Shown here in pieces: positions 48,483 through 60,871 of a DNA stretch of 64,000 nt. The DNA comes from Atrina japonica (lineage: Eukaryota > Mollusca > Bivalvia > Pterioida > Pinnidae). The notes below the pieces were generated by a model, which made no database searches, had not been told where the DNA came from, and saw only the letters and a program-made list of their open reading frames with translations. The position numbers and the translations under genes were made by a program. The DNA lies in assembly GCA_030159075.1 (NCBI GenBank), contig BROG01000127.1, positions 807,501-871,500 of the forward strand. Reading direction: 5' to 3'. How positions within the stretch are numbered: position 1 is the stretch's first letter; the number at the start of each line of letters is the position of its first letter.

Positions 48483-48986
48483 TTAAAGCTGAACTAGGAT
48501 CATAATAAACTGTTGAAATTTTAATAAAAAAAAAATTGTGTTGAAAAAAAAATGTTTTGAAACAGTCCCACTTCATCTCCCCACACGCAGACATATTTGT
48601 AAGTGTTTCACCAGAAAACAAGTCCTACAACAGGTATAAAAGGCAGATTAGTTATATTAGTCGTTATTGTATATCTACTCTCAAAGTGAAACGTGCGAAA
48701 TCTCAGAGGCTGAATAAAACTCACGGACTTAGTCTTACCTGTACTTTTCCGTGAGTTTTATTCACCCTCTGGGACTTCGCAGTTTAACGTTGCGAGTACA
48801 GATATACAATGATGACGGATATAACTAATCCGCCTTTTATACTCAAACTTGTTTTCAAGTGAAGAATTACAAATATGTCTGCTGTGTGGGGAGATGAAGT
48901 GGGAATGTTTCAAAACATTTTTTTTAACACAATTTTTTTTTTTATTAAAAGTTCAAAAGTTTTTTATGATCCTAGTTCAGCTTTAA
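48483..48986. mobile_element. Palindromic MITE, about 500 bp, flanked by TTAA
   Basis: Ends AGCTGAACTAGGATCAT (from 48487) and its reverse complement ending at 48982, with TTAA on both sides (48483-48486 and 48983-48986). The arms stay complementary for most of the length: AACAGTCCCACTTCATCTCC on the left corresponds to GGAGATGAAGTGGGAATGTT on the right, and the unpaired centre lies near 48730. A TTAA target is typical of piggyBac-type non-autonomous elements, but TTAA is self-complementary, so it could also belong to the inverted repeat. Confidence 0.75.
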
Positions 48987-50045
48987 ATACAAAAAAATGT
49001 ATCCTTACGAATGAAATGAAGTAAAACAAAGATACATCTATATTACATAAAAAATTAACAGTGAAGATTAATTATGAAAACTTGACATAAAGACAGGTCA
49101 AGAACGCTTTTTTTTTTTACTCTTTTTCACATGACCCCTTGGCAAGTCATGTGACTATTCTACAAAATGTAGAAATTTTCTACTATTTTTTTTATTTAAT
49201 TACACAGCTAACTACTGTAAAACTATTCAGAGGTGACAATTAATTGACTGAATATGATAAATATGGGAATTAAAATTGTACTGCAGACATGTCTAAGCAA
49301 ACAATGTGTGATCAAGATAAATCCTTTTTCATTTCAATGAAATTTAATGTCAACGATTCATTTTCCAAACAACCAAATTTTTACACCCCCCCAAATCTTT
49401 TTTTTTTTTTTTACAATTTTTAAGGAATAACAAGTAGTCATTATGGCAAACATATTATTCAAATCTAAAGTTGCTTGTCAACAGAATTTCATAAAATTTA
49501 ACTATTTTGTTGATAAAAGATTTGCTAACTTAAAAAATATCCATATGTATAGATGTCTGGAAGGATAAAAATCATGTAATTGGACTATAAAATACTCTAC
49601 ATTTTGAATTTTGTCAAGGAATTAAAAGCAGTTGGAGGCAACCATTTACTGCTTCTGTACGAAGGCTATTTAGTTGAAAATTCTAAATATAGATTTTATT
49701 TTATAGTAATATTACAAAAATTAACCTTTACCATGATTTTTTGAAAATTTCACCATAGTTATCTACATTGCGGGTCGGAAAGATTTACACTGTCTGAAAC
49801 ACACCTTATTTATCTTGCACATCTTATTCACTTTATAAGAAACAAATTATTGATTATCTATTTCTTACGATGAAGTGGTTGAAACAGTTGTTTTCTTGAC
49901 TCTTTTCTGAATGTAAGTGAATCCTTTCATAGGCCTATTCATACTCGTAGACGAAGTCTGTGACCATTTTCGAACGTCTCAGTCATAAATTTATCGCAAA
50001 AAAGTACTGGGATAATAAATCTTGAAATAAAGACATTGACACATT
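48987..50045. other. Unique non-coding sequence
   Basis: AT-rich with several T- and A-runs. No open frame of interest. Confidence 0.35.
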
Positions 50046-50050
50046 TCTGT

Positions 50051-50135
50051 CTTTCGTTTGTTTGTTTGTTTTATTGTTGTTTAATGTCCCACTCAAGAAT
50101 ATTTCACTCATATAGAGATGTCATCAAATGCCGGT
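50051..50135 (-). mobile_element. SINE (family A) tail fragment
   Basis: The plus strand carries TTTGTTTGTTTTATTGTTGT, TTAATGTCCCACTCAAGAAT and ATAGAGATGTCATCAAATGC, the reverse complement of the family A tail seen at 13080-13175. Strongly 5'-truncated. Confidence 0.75.
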
Positions 50136-50544
50136 TTAATCTTTACTATGGTAAATAAGTCAAATGACACCCTTTCCCCATTGTTTTTCAGACTTTTTCT
50201 TTTCAATAGTTAGGCTAGTCGGACTCCTAAATTTGGTGAAATCTTGTTTCTTTTTATGGAAGTCTACTGCAGTATGCATCTTCTTTCTATAGTGAATTGA
50301 ATTGTATATTTCTTTTCATGAAAACTGCATTTGTCAGGGACAAGTAAAATTTAGTGTTCATTCCTTCTTTAATTTGTTCATAGTTGGCCTAAGTAGCATC
50401 AACAAAATTAAAATAATCACTGCATAAAAAAATAATTGCTTCATAGAAATAAAACTTCAGAGAAAAGGGAAATAGACCAGTCTAAACAGTAGAAAAGAGA
50501 GTACAATCTAGAAATTTAGGGGTGAAAGGGTTAAAAATTGTAGT

Positions 50545-50670
50545 AACTGTTCATTCGCCAAGCGCTCAGCATACGAAGTGAAATAGCACAGGTCAAAGTT
50601 TGTAGCACTTGACCTTAAGCTGGTTACATCTCCGTATAAGTGAAAAATAATTGGCGGAATAACGACGATG
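50545..50670 (+). mobile_element. SINE (family A) degraded fragment
   Basis: Contains CGCCAAGCGCTCAGCATACG, AAGTGAAATAGCACAGGTCA and CATCTCCGTATAAGTGAAAA, matching the central body and tail of family A. Head and tail end are lost. Confidence 0.55.
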
Positions 50671-50765
50671 AAATAATATATTTCTGAAATGGAGTTTGAC
50701 CAAATTTCTGTTATTAATATTTCTGTGAATTATGGCATTATGCAAAGGTCAAAGGCTAAAGTTAA

Positions 50766-51113
50766 AGGGGCATTAGCTGTGTTTGCCCCCAAATGATTTC
50801 CTTTTTTTACTACTTAGATTGATGTAAAATAACAAATAGGAAGATATACACTATCATAAAAATTCTTTTAATCCTAATACACCAGTATTTTGTGGAAATA
50901 AGGTCCAGTCCAATGCCGTACGCATATACAAGAAGTGAGGTGGAATTAATCAATTGCAATTGAATAATTGCTAATCTGTTTTTTTCAAGCAATTTTCACA
51001 AAATAAATAGGAATTAGATAATTTGTATGCCTGTGTATACCTCCTTTTTGTTATTGTACATTGTACATCAATCTAAGTCGTAAAATTGAAAAACACAGCT
51101 ATTATAAATACCC
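50766..51113. mobile_element. MITE-4 copy a, about 350 bp
   Basis: The left end GGGGCATTAGCTGTGTTT and right end AAACACAGCT are inverted. Next to them are TACTTAGATTGATGTA on the left and its counterpart ACATCAATCTAAGT on the right. A related element with the same ends lies at 60872-61308. Confidence 0.65.
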
Positions 51114-52040
51114 GATCAAAGTAAAAGAGTGCAGTGCTTACTAAAAACTGTTGACAGTCACTAACTTTCACATAACAAACATCTGAGATATATCATGTTA
51201 TTTTTCATACAGAAACATCCTGTTGTATTTTGTATAAAGATAATTAGAAGATGTTAAAATTACTGGAGCTGTGTCATGCTTCTACAGATCAACCAGTGCA
51301 AAAACTGACAACTGTGAGAAAGACACGGGTTTCCAAGGATCGTATTCAATGGCGTGTTTATGCAATGATAAATGCTAGCTCTGACTGTGAAAAGGCCTCA
51401 TATTTTAAAGTCAACTAATTGAAATAACAATTGAATATTGTCAACAGAAATTGTTAAATAAATGAGACATTTAAGTAATTTGAAGATGACATTGAAAATG
51501 GACATATATCATAGAGGAAGGCCATGTAATTACGTGACACTTAAATAAATGCTAAAGCTATTAATCTTTGTCTCCTGGCTAGCTCTACAACATTTTAAAC
51601 AGCAATAGTAGCTGATGTGTTAATCTCCAATGATTAATTGGCTTCCTAAAAGAGAGGAGATATAAAGATTAAAATTATATAGTATAGATAAAGCTCCACA
51701 ATATCTCGGACAATATCTCCAGATTGTGGAATGTTCCACTTAAGCTATTAGGTTGACCATGGGCTGGTTTATGGTGGCACCAAGTCTTGGTTTGATTAAT
51801 GGAACCAATTGTCAGTGTTGACCATGTATATGGACTATAATATGTGTCAGGGTAACATGAGTGACCCAGTTACAGTCTGTATAAAAAGGGCCATAACTCT
51901 GGAAACTAATTGTTAAGAGAACTAACCTATCTGATTACATTTTATTTGTTGTTTTTAAGTTTGAGTTCATCAAAACAGGTGTAACATGTACAATGTAGTA
52001 ACATACTTCATTGAGTAATTCTGATACCCAGCCCTCACGA
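51114..52040. other. Unique non-coding sequence
   Basis: No gene or repeat recognised. Confidence 0.35.
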
Positions 52041-52059
52041 TGCTTATCAACAACTCAAA

Positions 52060-52240
52060 AATAAGGGAGTCTGGGTAGCACACTCACTTTTCACCTGGGT
52101 TCAATCCTTGGAGGAGACAGGGAGGTATATTAAATGGTATGGCAGTTGCCAGGTCAGACATGTGGATTTTCTCCGGGCACTCTGATTTCCTCCCACAGCA
52201 AGCACCCCATCATGACAATATCAGAGTCTATAAGAGTTGC
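52060..52240 (+). mobile_element. Degraded tRNA-derived SINE (family C)
   Basis: A B-box-like GGGTTCAATCC is followed by CAGACATGTGGATTTTCTCC, GGGCACTCTGATTTCCTCCC and ACAGCAAGCACC, a string typical of an invertebrate SINE family. The head is too degraded for anticodon assignment. The 124-codon frame that begins in it is not considered a gene. Confidence 0.45.
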
Positions 52241-53305
52241 TTTAACTTGTTTGTTGATTATTATAAATTTAATAATTTTTTTTTTTTTTTTTTAAACAGG
52301 TGTAGAATGCTTGGTGTATTCATTACTTTTCAGTGCATAGTAGTCTTGGCCTTCAGTGCTACAATATTTAACCAAAAAGACTATCAAATACTCTTAAAAA
52401 AAGTGACACATTTTATCACCTGTTTTAGTGTTTGTTTTTGTTTGTTTTGCTTTATTGTTGGTCATATGATAAAACATTTGAAACATCACAGTTTGACAAC
52501 TGATGTCTTTTAAACATCAGCCTTGAACTACACACGTACATTAGTGTTTACTGAGCTCTATGGTATTACAACAAGTGTAACAATATACCGATACCTAATC
52601 GCCAGCCAGTTTGGAATCGTCAGGATCTAAATATCTTTCATTTTTTGTTGATTTCAATACTGAACATTTATAGTATATAATTAGCTTATACTGTGATGAA
52701 TGTCACCTTGTCCTCAAGATGAATTTCTCTCTTACAAGTCAGACAGCTCAAAATAAATGCAGCATGAACTAAACATGATATTTACAGATTTTTAATACAC
52801 CATTTAACAAGAATGTACAATAAATTCCACTGACTTAGCACAAATTGAAACTACAATCAGTGATGGTCAATTTGTAAGCAGTGGTAATTATAGGTATAGC
52901 TGTGATCCCCTTGTATCATATAACAGTAAGGCTGGCTACTGAAAATATTTTATATTTGTTTAACAAGGTATAATGATTTCTAATGATGGGTTTGGATGTT
53001 TAATATGCAACATACTAAGTCATTACTGCTATTCATATGCCTGAAAAGTCTCCCAAGAATAGTTGTTTTGGTCACCTGGTGTTGAGTTACATCTAATGTA
53101 TAAATTGCCAGTATTGTGTGGGCACCATCGACTGTAATAAACAGGTGTCTACATGATAAATCAGATATAAAGTACAAAAAAAGAACCAACATATTACCAG
53201 ATTCTCACTTAATTAAGTCCAAAAGAGCTTGGTTTAATTTAATCATCACAAATTCTTTGAGGTATTTTAATGAGGTCATTTGGTCACAATGTCATCGTGA
53301 TCATA
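52241..53305. other. Unique non-coding sequence
   Basis: Contains a poly-T tract near 52276-52294. No supported gene. Confidence 0.35.
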
Positions 53306-53309
53306 GACA

Positions 53310-53520
53310 GATAGGGTTGTGTACGGTTCTGTAGTGCAAGTAGGAGAAAGGCAACAGAGAAAAAACGAAGAGATGAAGAAAAAACACAGAATTGAAATAA
53401 GCCGAAATCTCACCCTATGTAGGGCTCTAGTAATAATGTAAGAAAGACAACAAAATGAAAACCAAAGGGAAGGAAAAAAACACCACAGATTTGAAATAAG
53501 CTGAAATCTCACTGTCTTAC
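53310..53520. repeat. Two diverged tandem copies, about 105-bp period
   Basis: GAAATAAGCCGAAATCTCAC (53393) and GAAATAAGCTGAAATCTCAC (53493) mark two units with similar A-rich flanking sequence. Confidence 0.55.
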
Positions 53521-54268
53521 TGAAATATCCATCAAAATGACCTGAGCTTTAGGCTTCTGGAATGCAAATGATAAATACTTTCAAAGTTTTACACCTTTAA
53601 TTAATGGAATTTATAATGATATCACTATTATCCTGTATGATATATTTTAGTGGATGTAATCACTGGCAGATTTAGGGGGTGTGGGAGGGCACATGCCCAC
53701 CCTAAAATTGCCTTTATTTCTTTTTTTAAATAGAAAATATTAAATATAAAGTTTTAGTATCTGGAAGTCAATTTTTATTTCTAGACTGAATCCAGAAAAG
53801 GCTCCCCAGATCTTTTAAAAATAAAAATTTTCTTGACCCCACTTGAAATTAATATCTCTTGTAACATTTGTGTTCCTTGAAACTCAATTTTTTTTGTGAA
53901 TAATTAGTCTGTCAATTTAATGCATTACAGTATTTGGGATAAAAATGAGTTGCAATGTGAAAATTAACACTGTGCATTTCTGGGGAAATGCCCTGGACCA
54001 CGGGCAAACATAGTCCTATAACATAGGACATCAGGTGGCAATATTTACATTTCCAATTTTCTTTTTCATTTATTTTGTTACATACTATTTTTATTTAATA
54101 CTTTCACCCAAGTTATCACCAAACTCCACTTCAATTTCAGGTTAAATTAAGCTATCAATGAATTTTTTTAAGGATAAAGAGGTCATAATTCAGTGTCTGG
54201 AGGCTATTACTAATTAGACCGAAATTCTGTCCCAATTTTAGGTTATTTTTTCGCTAAATATGTCTAAA
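53521..54268. other. Non-coding sequence
   Basis: No gene. GGCAGATTTAGGGGGTGTGG and CCCACCCTAAAATTGCC near 53670-53710 may be the worn end of another element, but the second end was not found. Confidence 0.3.
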
Positions 54269-54270
54269 GC

Positions 54271-54466
54271 ACTGTGTAGATCTGTGTGGAAACATTGAAA
54301 AAAAAAGTGAAGAAAAAAGCAAAGGGAATAAACATAATCTGAAACAGAACTGGAAAACAACTATAAAAACTTTTGTTGTTTTTTAGTTCTGTTTCAGATT
54401 ATATGTATTCCCTTTGCTTTTTTCTTCATTTTTTTTTTCAATGCTGTAACACAGATCTACACAGTA
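54271..54466. mobile_element. Near-perfect hairpin element, 196 bp
   Basis: Arms of about 80 bp: ACTGTGTAGATCTGTGT at the left and ACACAGATCTACACAGT at the right, with AAGCAAAGGGAATAAACATA answered by TATGTATTCCCTTTGCTT. The loop is about 35 bp and T-rich. Few mismatches between arms suggest it is young or maintained. Target-site duplication unclear. Confidence 0.7.
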
Positions 54467-55080
54467 AATAAGTAACATATTGACCCATTATATATAATTA
54501 TTGTATATTCTCAAATGTTTCGTCATCACAGGATTAACTGCATATATCAGTAAACAAGTTTTGAATTTGAAAATCGAATAGTAATTTACGCCACACTCAA
54601 TAATCTTTCATTAATATGATGGCGGCCAGTTTTAATGGTGGAAGAGTGAACCTGGTTACAATGTACCTGGGAAGAGACCACCGGCCTTCCGCAAGTGAAC
54701 TGGTAAACTTTCTCACAAAAGTCAGCTTAGGTTCCAGCCAGGCTTGAACCTGCACTGACCAGAAATGAGTGACTTCATGGTTCAAAGTGCTGTGCTCTAA
54801 CCACTCAGCCATGGAGGCCCCCAGTAAACAAATAATGTATTGTCCCATTATATATAATAATTGTGTATTCTCGGATGGTCTGTCAACACAGGTTTGACTG
54901 TATGTATCAGTATACAAGTAACGTCCCATCGCATATGTTTATAATTATAGTATGTTCTGGGATGGTCAGTCAACACAGGTTTGACTGTATGTATCAGTAT
55001 ACAAGTAACGTCCCATTGCATATGTTTATAATTATAGTATGTTCTGGGATGGTCAGTCATCACAGGTTTGACTGTATGTA
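54467..55080. repeat. Minisatellite, about 88-bp unit, interrupted by a SINE
   Basis: Four units contain GTCAACACAGGTTTGACTG, TATCAGTA and CCCATTATATATAATTA or CCCATTGCATATGTTTAT. The first unit (about 54475-54557) is separated from the others by the SINE insertion at 54558-54821. Confidence 0.75.
54558..54821 (-). mobile_element. tRNA-derived SINE (family B), full length with target-site duplication
   Basis: The minus strand starts with a tRNA-like head CCTCCATGGCTGAGTGGTTA and B-box-like CAGGTTCAAGCC, then a body with GGTGGTCTCTTCCC and TCCACCATTAAAACTGGCC, and a tail ending GAGTGTGGCGTAAA. CAGTAAACAA occurs on both sides (54548-54557 and 54822-54831). Another copy is split by a MITE near 1.7-2.2 kb. 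Confidence 0.8.
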
Positions 55081-55094
55081 CTATAGGAAGTTGT

Positions 55095-55288
55095 TTTGTT
55101 TGTTTATTGTTGTTTAACATCCCACTCAAGAATCTTTCACTCATATGGAGATGTCACCAAATGACGGGGAAGGGCTACACATTTTGGCCTATGCTCGGCA
55201 CTTACGGCCATTGAGCAGTGAGGGTTCTTTAACGTGCTGACACCTACTGTGCCACGGGACCTTGGTTTTTACTGTCTCAGTCCCACTG
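55095..55288 (-). mobile_element. tRNA-derived SINE (family A), 5'-truncated, with 11-bp target-site duplication
   Basis: The plus strand carries the reverse complement of the family A tail (TTGTTTAACATCCCACTCAA) and body (CGGCACTTACGGCCATTGAG, GGGTTCTTTAACGTGC). TAGGAAGTTGT occurs at 55084-55094 and 55289-55299, bounding the insertion. It lacks the tRNA head, as expected from incomplete reverse transcription. Confidence 0.8.
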
Positions 55289-55299
55289 TAGGAAGTTGT

Positions 55300-55685
55300 A
55301 TATCAAATGTTCCTGTTGATCAATATCTACAAAGAGATTACTTGACATAATATGATCATGGTGCAGATCCGGGGAGAGAAAACTTCATAATTATCTTTAT
55401 CAGTTAAGAGCATTAAGTAACTTTGTGTTATATCTAATTTGATATCTATTGCCCTGGTGGAAACATTGAAGGATGGTTTAAATTAAAGTCACCCTGGAGG
55501 AATCTAATTGTCTCGAAGTCAATTTACTGCTTCTTGAACCTGTTATCCCTATCAATTACAATGGAATATCTCATCATGTGATATGGGAGGGGCTGAGTTC
55601 TCCTTTGGATCATAGTAGCCGATCATGTATTTTATTTTAGAATTTTATTTTTAGGCCATGCCAAATATATCAGTTGTTCTTTGAG
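55300..55685. other. Unique non-coding sequence
   Basis: No gene or repeat seen. Confidence 0.3.
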
Positions 55686-55689
55686 ATTT

Positions 55690-57870
55690 TAAGTAATGGG
55701 TTCTTGTATTTCTTACTGGCCCTTGTACTTCTGAAAGAACACACAAGTACTGGCATTTTTATTTCAGACAGAATACAAACAACACACAAGTACTGACCCT
55801 TGTATTTGTGACAGAATAAACACAAGTACTGGCCCTTGTATTTCTGACAATACAAACAAGTACTGGCCCTTGTATTTGTGACAGAATACACACAAGTACT
55901 GGCCCTTGTATTTGTGACAGAATACACACAAGTACTGGCCCTTGTATTTGTGACAGAATACACACAAGTACTGGCCCTTGTATTTGTGACAGAATACACA
56001 CAAGTACTGGCCCTTGTATTTGTGACAGAATACAAACAAGTACTGGCCCTTGTATTTGTGACAGAATACAAACAAGTACTGGCCCTTGTATTTGTGACAG
56101 AATACAAACAAGTACTGGCCCTTGTATTTGTGACAGAATACACACAAGTACTGGCCCTTGTATTTCTAACAATACACACAAGTACTGGCCCTTGTATTTC
56201 TAACAATACACACAAGTACTGGCCCTTGTATATTTCTAACAATACACACACATACTGACCCTTGTATTTCTAACAATACACACAAGTACTGGCCCTTGTA
56301 TTTCTAACAATACACACAAGTACTGGCCCTTGTATTTCTAACAATACACACAAGTACTGACCCTTGTATTTGTGACAGAATACACACAAGTACTGGCCCT
56401 TGTATTTCTAACAATACACACAAGTACTGGCCCTTGTATTTCTAACAATACACACAAGTACTGGCCCTTGTATTTCTAACAATACACACACGTACTGACC
56501 CTTGTATTTCTAACAATACACACAAGTACTGGCCCTTGTATTTCTAACAATACACACAAGTACTGGCCCTTGTATTTTAACAGAATTAAACAATACAATA
56601 CACACAGTACTGACCCTTGTATTTCTTCTAACAATAACAATACACACAAGTACTGGCCCTTGTATTTCTAACAATACACACAAGTACTGGCCCTTGTATT
56701 TCTAACAATACACACAAGTACTGGCCCTTGTATTTCTAACAATACACACACGTACTGATCCTTGTATTTCTAGCAATACACACAAGTATTGGCCATTGAA
56801 TTTCTTTTATCTCTGGCAGAATACACACAAGTACTGACCCTTGATTTCCTGAGAGAATACACACAAATACTGACTCTTTCTAACAATACACATAAGTACT
56901 GGCCCTTGTATTTCTGACAGAATACACACAAGTACTGGCCCTTGTATTTCTGACAGAATACACACAAGTACACTTGTACACAATAGTACTGGCCCTTGTA
57001 TTTCTGACAGAATACACAAGTAATGGCCGTTGTATTTCTAACAATCCACACAAGTACTGACTCTTGTATTTTTAACAATACACACAAGTACTGACTCTTG
57101 TATTTCTGACAGAATACACAAGTACTGGCCCTTGTATTTCTAACAATACACACAAGTACTGACTCTTGTATTTCTAATAATACACACAAGTTCTGACCCT
57201 TGTATTTCTAATAATACACACAAGTTCTGACCCTTGTATTTCTGACAGAATACACACAGGTACTGACTCTTGTATTTCTAACAATACACACAAGTATTGA
57301 CCCTTGTATTTCTAATAATACACACACATACTGACCCTTGCATTTCTAGCAATACACACAAGTATTGGCCATTGAATTTCTTTTATCTCTGGCAGAATAC
57401 ACACAAGTACTGGCCCTTGTATTTCTGACAGAATACACACAAGTACTGGCCCTTGTATTTCTGACAATACACACACGTACTGACCCTTGTATTTCTTACA
57501 ATACACACAAGTATTGGCCATTGAATTTCTTTTATCTCTGGCAGAATACACACAAGTACTGGCCCTTGTATTTCTGACAGAATACACACAAGTACTGGCC
57601 CTTGTATTTCTAGCAATACACACAAGTACTGGCCCTTGTATTTCTAGCAATACACCCAAGTATTGGCCCTTGAATTTCTTTTATCTCTGACAGAATACAC
57701 ACAAGTACTGGCCTTTGTATTTCTGACAATACACACAAGTACTGGCCCTTGTATTTCTTTCATTTCTGACAGAATACACAAAAGTACTGGCGCTTGTATT
57801 TCTTGCAGAATGCACATTAGTGTTGACTCTTGTATTTCTTACATCAACCACTATGCAATACTTGATCTGG
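55690..57870. repeat. Minisatellite, about 33-35-bp unit
   Basis: Units contain CACAAGTACTGGCCCTTGTA then TTTCTAACAATA or TTTGTGACAGAATA. Two main types are interleaved, with a third carrying TTGAATTTCTTTTATCTCTG. The block 55870-56150 is the most uniform. Frames of 110-190 codons on both strands are repeat translations. Confidence 0.92.
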
Positions 57871-58465
57871 TTTAGTGCCAATTTACAGGTCAGATAGAGT
57901 TCTTTAATTATTTCATATTTTGATGATCTACTTTTAACACCAACAGCACCCACTGTGCTTGACTGATCATTTTCTGATTTTCTAAAAATATGATAAAAGT
58001 GAATTCCATCTGGCTGCTGGAATAAAGGAAAACATTTCTGTGAAGAAGATATAGATGATGCTTCAGTTGTTGTGTGGTACACCACTGTTGTGTATAAAGT
58101 CTGTATCTTTTGTCAGTTGGCATGTCTGAACACAGCATTCTGTATAGCAATACAAAACCCCCCACCAGCACTCAAATCTTAACAACCCTCACAAAAACAC
58201 TGGGTTAGTCTGAAACTGATAATAGGGAGCAATTTCATAGTTAAATAGCAATAACACCACCCAAATCATCTCACCATGACAAAACACAATCTATAACTCT
58301 TCATTATGTATCTATTTACCAAATATCAAAAGTAAGTCATGACTCATTGCAAAATAAACAGTACAAACCTGATTATTTAGAGCAATATTAAGCCTAACTC
58401 ACTGAACTAGAATTACATTCTGACTATCATTTACTAATTGCCATGTATCAATATAAAAAAATACT
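57871..58465. other. Unique non-coding sequence
   Basis: A minus-strand frame crossing 57900-58085 continues out of the minisatellite and is not recognised. No repeat. Confidence 0.35.
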
Positions 58466-58469
58466 AAAA

Positions 58470-59585
58470 TCAAATTCTGGTACTAGTCCTCAGGAGGAAT
58501 TGTACTAGTCCCCAGGAAGAGTTATACAAGTCCTCAGGAAGGGTGATACTAGTCCTCAGGAAGAATTATACTAGTCCTCATGAAAATTATCCTAGTCTTC
58601 AGGAAGAGTTATACTAGTCCTCATGAAGTATTATCCTAGTCCTCAGGAAGAATTATATGAGTCCTCAGGAACAGTTAAACTAGTCCTCAGGAAGTATTGT
58701 CCTAGTCCTCAGGAAGAATTATATGAGTCCTCAGGAAGAGTTTATACTAGTCCTCAGAACGAATTATACTAGTCCTCAGAAAGAATTATACAAGTCCTCA
58801 GGAAGAGTTATACTAGTCATCATGAAGAATTATACTAGTCCTAAGGAAGAGTTATACTAGTTAACATGAAGAGTTATACTAGTCCTCAGGAAGAGTTATA
58901 CTAGTCCTCAGAAAGAATGATACAAGTAAATAGGAAGAGTTATACTAGTCCCCAGGAAGAGTTACACTAGTCCTCAGGAAGAGTTATACTAGTCATCATG
59001 AAGAGTTATATTAGTCCTTAGTAAGAGTTATACTAGTCCTCAGGAAGAGTTATACTGGTCCTCAGGAAGAGTTATACTAGTCATCATGAAGAATGATACA
59101 AGTCCTCAGGAAGAGTTATACCAGTCCTCAGGAAGAGTTATACTAGTCCTCTGAAAGAATTATACAAGTACTCAGGAAGAGTGATACTAGTCATCAGGAA
59201 GAGTTATACTAGTCCTCAGGAAGAGTTATACTAGGCTTCAGAAAGAATTATATAAGTCCTCAGGAAAAGTGATACTAGTCATCATGAAGAATGATACAAG
59301 TCCTCAGGAGGAGTTATACTAGTCATCAGGAAGAGTTATACTAGTCCTCAGGAAGAGTTATACTAGGCTTCAGAAAGAATTATATAAGTCCTCAGGAAGA
59401 GTGATACAAGTCCTCATGTAGGTTATACTAGTCATCATGAAGAGTTATACTAGACCTCAGGAAGAGTTATACTAGTCCTCAGGAAGAGTTATACTAGACC
59501 TCAGGAAGAGTTATATTAGTCCTGAGGAAGAATTATAATAGTCTATGGGAAGAGTTATACTAGTCCTCAGGAAGAATTATGCTAT
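58470..59585. repeat. Minisatellite, about 22-bp unit
   Basis: Head-to-tail AGTCCTCAGGAAGAGTTAT followed by ACT, with CATCATGAAG and AGAAAGAATTATACA variants spread through the array. Confidence 0.92.
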
Positions 59586-59639
59586 CCAAGTTATTACAAG
59601 CATTATCATATTCCCAAGGTTTCATGGCACTATCCAAAT

Positions 59640-59905
59640 CATAAGATATATGTTGTTATCCTAGTCAAAAGAGGTATCATATATAATTTGTCTTCTATAT
59701 TTCACAGGAAGTAGAGGTATCATATATATTCCGTCTTTTATATTTCACAGGAAGTAAAGGTATCATATATATTCTGTCTTCTTTTATAATTCACAGGAAG
59801 TAGTGGTATCATATATATTCTGTCTTCTATATTTCACAGGAAGTAGAGGTACATGTATTATAAATATTCAGTCCTCTACAGCACTATTACATATTTCACA
59901 GGAAG
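59640..59905. repeat. Short minisatellite, about 53-bp unit
   Basis: About four and a half copies containing TATTTCACAGGAAGTAGAGG then TATCATATATATTCTGTC. Confidence 0.8.
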
Positions 59906-59943
59906 TTGTAGGAATGGATCATGGACATGCTATCATCTATTAT

Positions 59944-60287
59944 CTACATTTTTTTATTTGTTGATTTAACATCCTGTCAAGAATTTTTCACTTATATCGA
60001 GATGTCACCAGATTTAGATGAAGTGCCACAAATTTTGACCTGTGCTATAGACTGACGATCATGCAGTGAGGGCTTTTTTTTTTTCACATACCATGCCACA
60101 GGACCTCGGTACTAAGTCTCTGTTAGACCTGTGACTTACACTTCATATGTCGAGCGATTGGCAAAGGAACAGTCCCTACCATTTTTAAAAAATCTTTGGT
60201 ATGAACTGGTATGGGGAATCGAACCTGGGACGTTCCTTGGGACCTTCTGCTTGCTAACTGAACACTCTACCACTAAGTGGTCTATCA
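59944..60287 (-). mobile_element. tRNA-derived SINE (family A), near full length
   Basis: The minus strand begins CACTTAGTGGTAGAGTGTTC and GCAAGCAGAAGGTCCCAAGG, contains the B-box-like GGTTCGATTCCCC, then ACCAAAGATT, the CTGTTCCTTTGCCAATCGCT body and the AGTGAAAAATTCTTGACAGG tail ending in AACAAATAAA. It carries a small duplication around the GGGAC part of the head. Confidence 0.78.
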
Positions 60288-60299
60288 TCTAGACAACAT

Positions 60300-60870
60300 C
60301 TAATAGAGGGTATTATGAAGCACACAATTAGGCACTGATATTGATACAAATACTACAATGTCTGGTAAACAAACAAGACATGGAACAACAACAACATGTC
60401 TAATCTTTGGATGAATATATATCCATTCAGACAATTAATTATAATGCCAATTTTCAGTTAATTGAGAACTACTGAAATTTCAATACCAATTACATTTCAA
60501 AGTTGTTCTAATCAAATTGACCATGATTCATACACTTCATTTTAACACAGTCTCTCCCAGAAGAATCTTAAATTTCTGTTTTTCTTCAAGCCGCTGAATA
60601 CTAACTAAACATTCTACTGTCATTCCTGACAAATCCAGATTGCATCCTAATTAATTCCCACCTGTTCATTAAAGTAATGCAAATCTGATATCACTCCTAC
60701 AGGTAGAGTAAATGATTCATCGATATAAATCTGTTATATTTATTTTTGTTTGGTGGCAGGGTCAAGCTGACCTGGACTAAATCAATAATATGAACACTTA
60801 TTATACCAGAATCATTTTCTTTGTGACTGATACCGATTTTTCTGAGATAAATGTCAAAACTTACATGTAA
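60300..60870. other. Unique non-coding sequence
   Basis: No gene or repeat recognised. Confidence 0.3.
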
Positions 60871-60871
60871 A

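Noticed and set aside
52139..52513. 124-codon frame with a hydrophobic stretch
   Set aside because: Begins in a degraded SINE, crosses a long poly-T tract and has no recognisable domain.
54597..54929. 110-codon minus-strand frame
   Set aside because: It reads through a SINE head and body into a minisatellite.
55670..57659. Cysteine-rich repeat frames of 110-190 codons on both strands
   Set aside because: Translations of the 34-bp array; open in multiple frames and strands.
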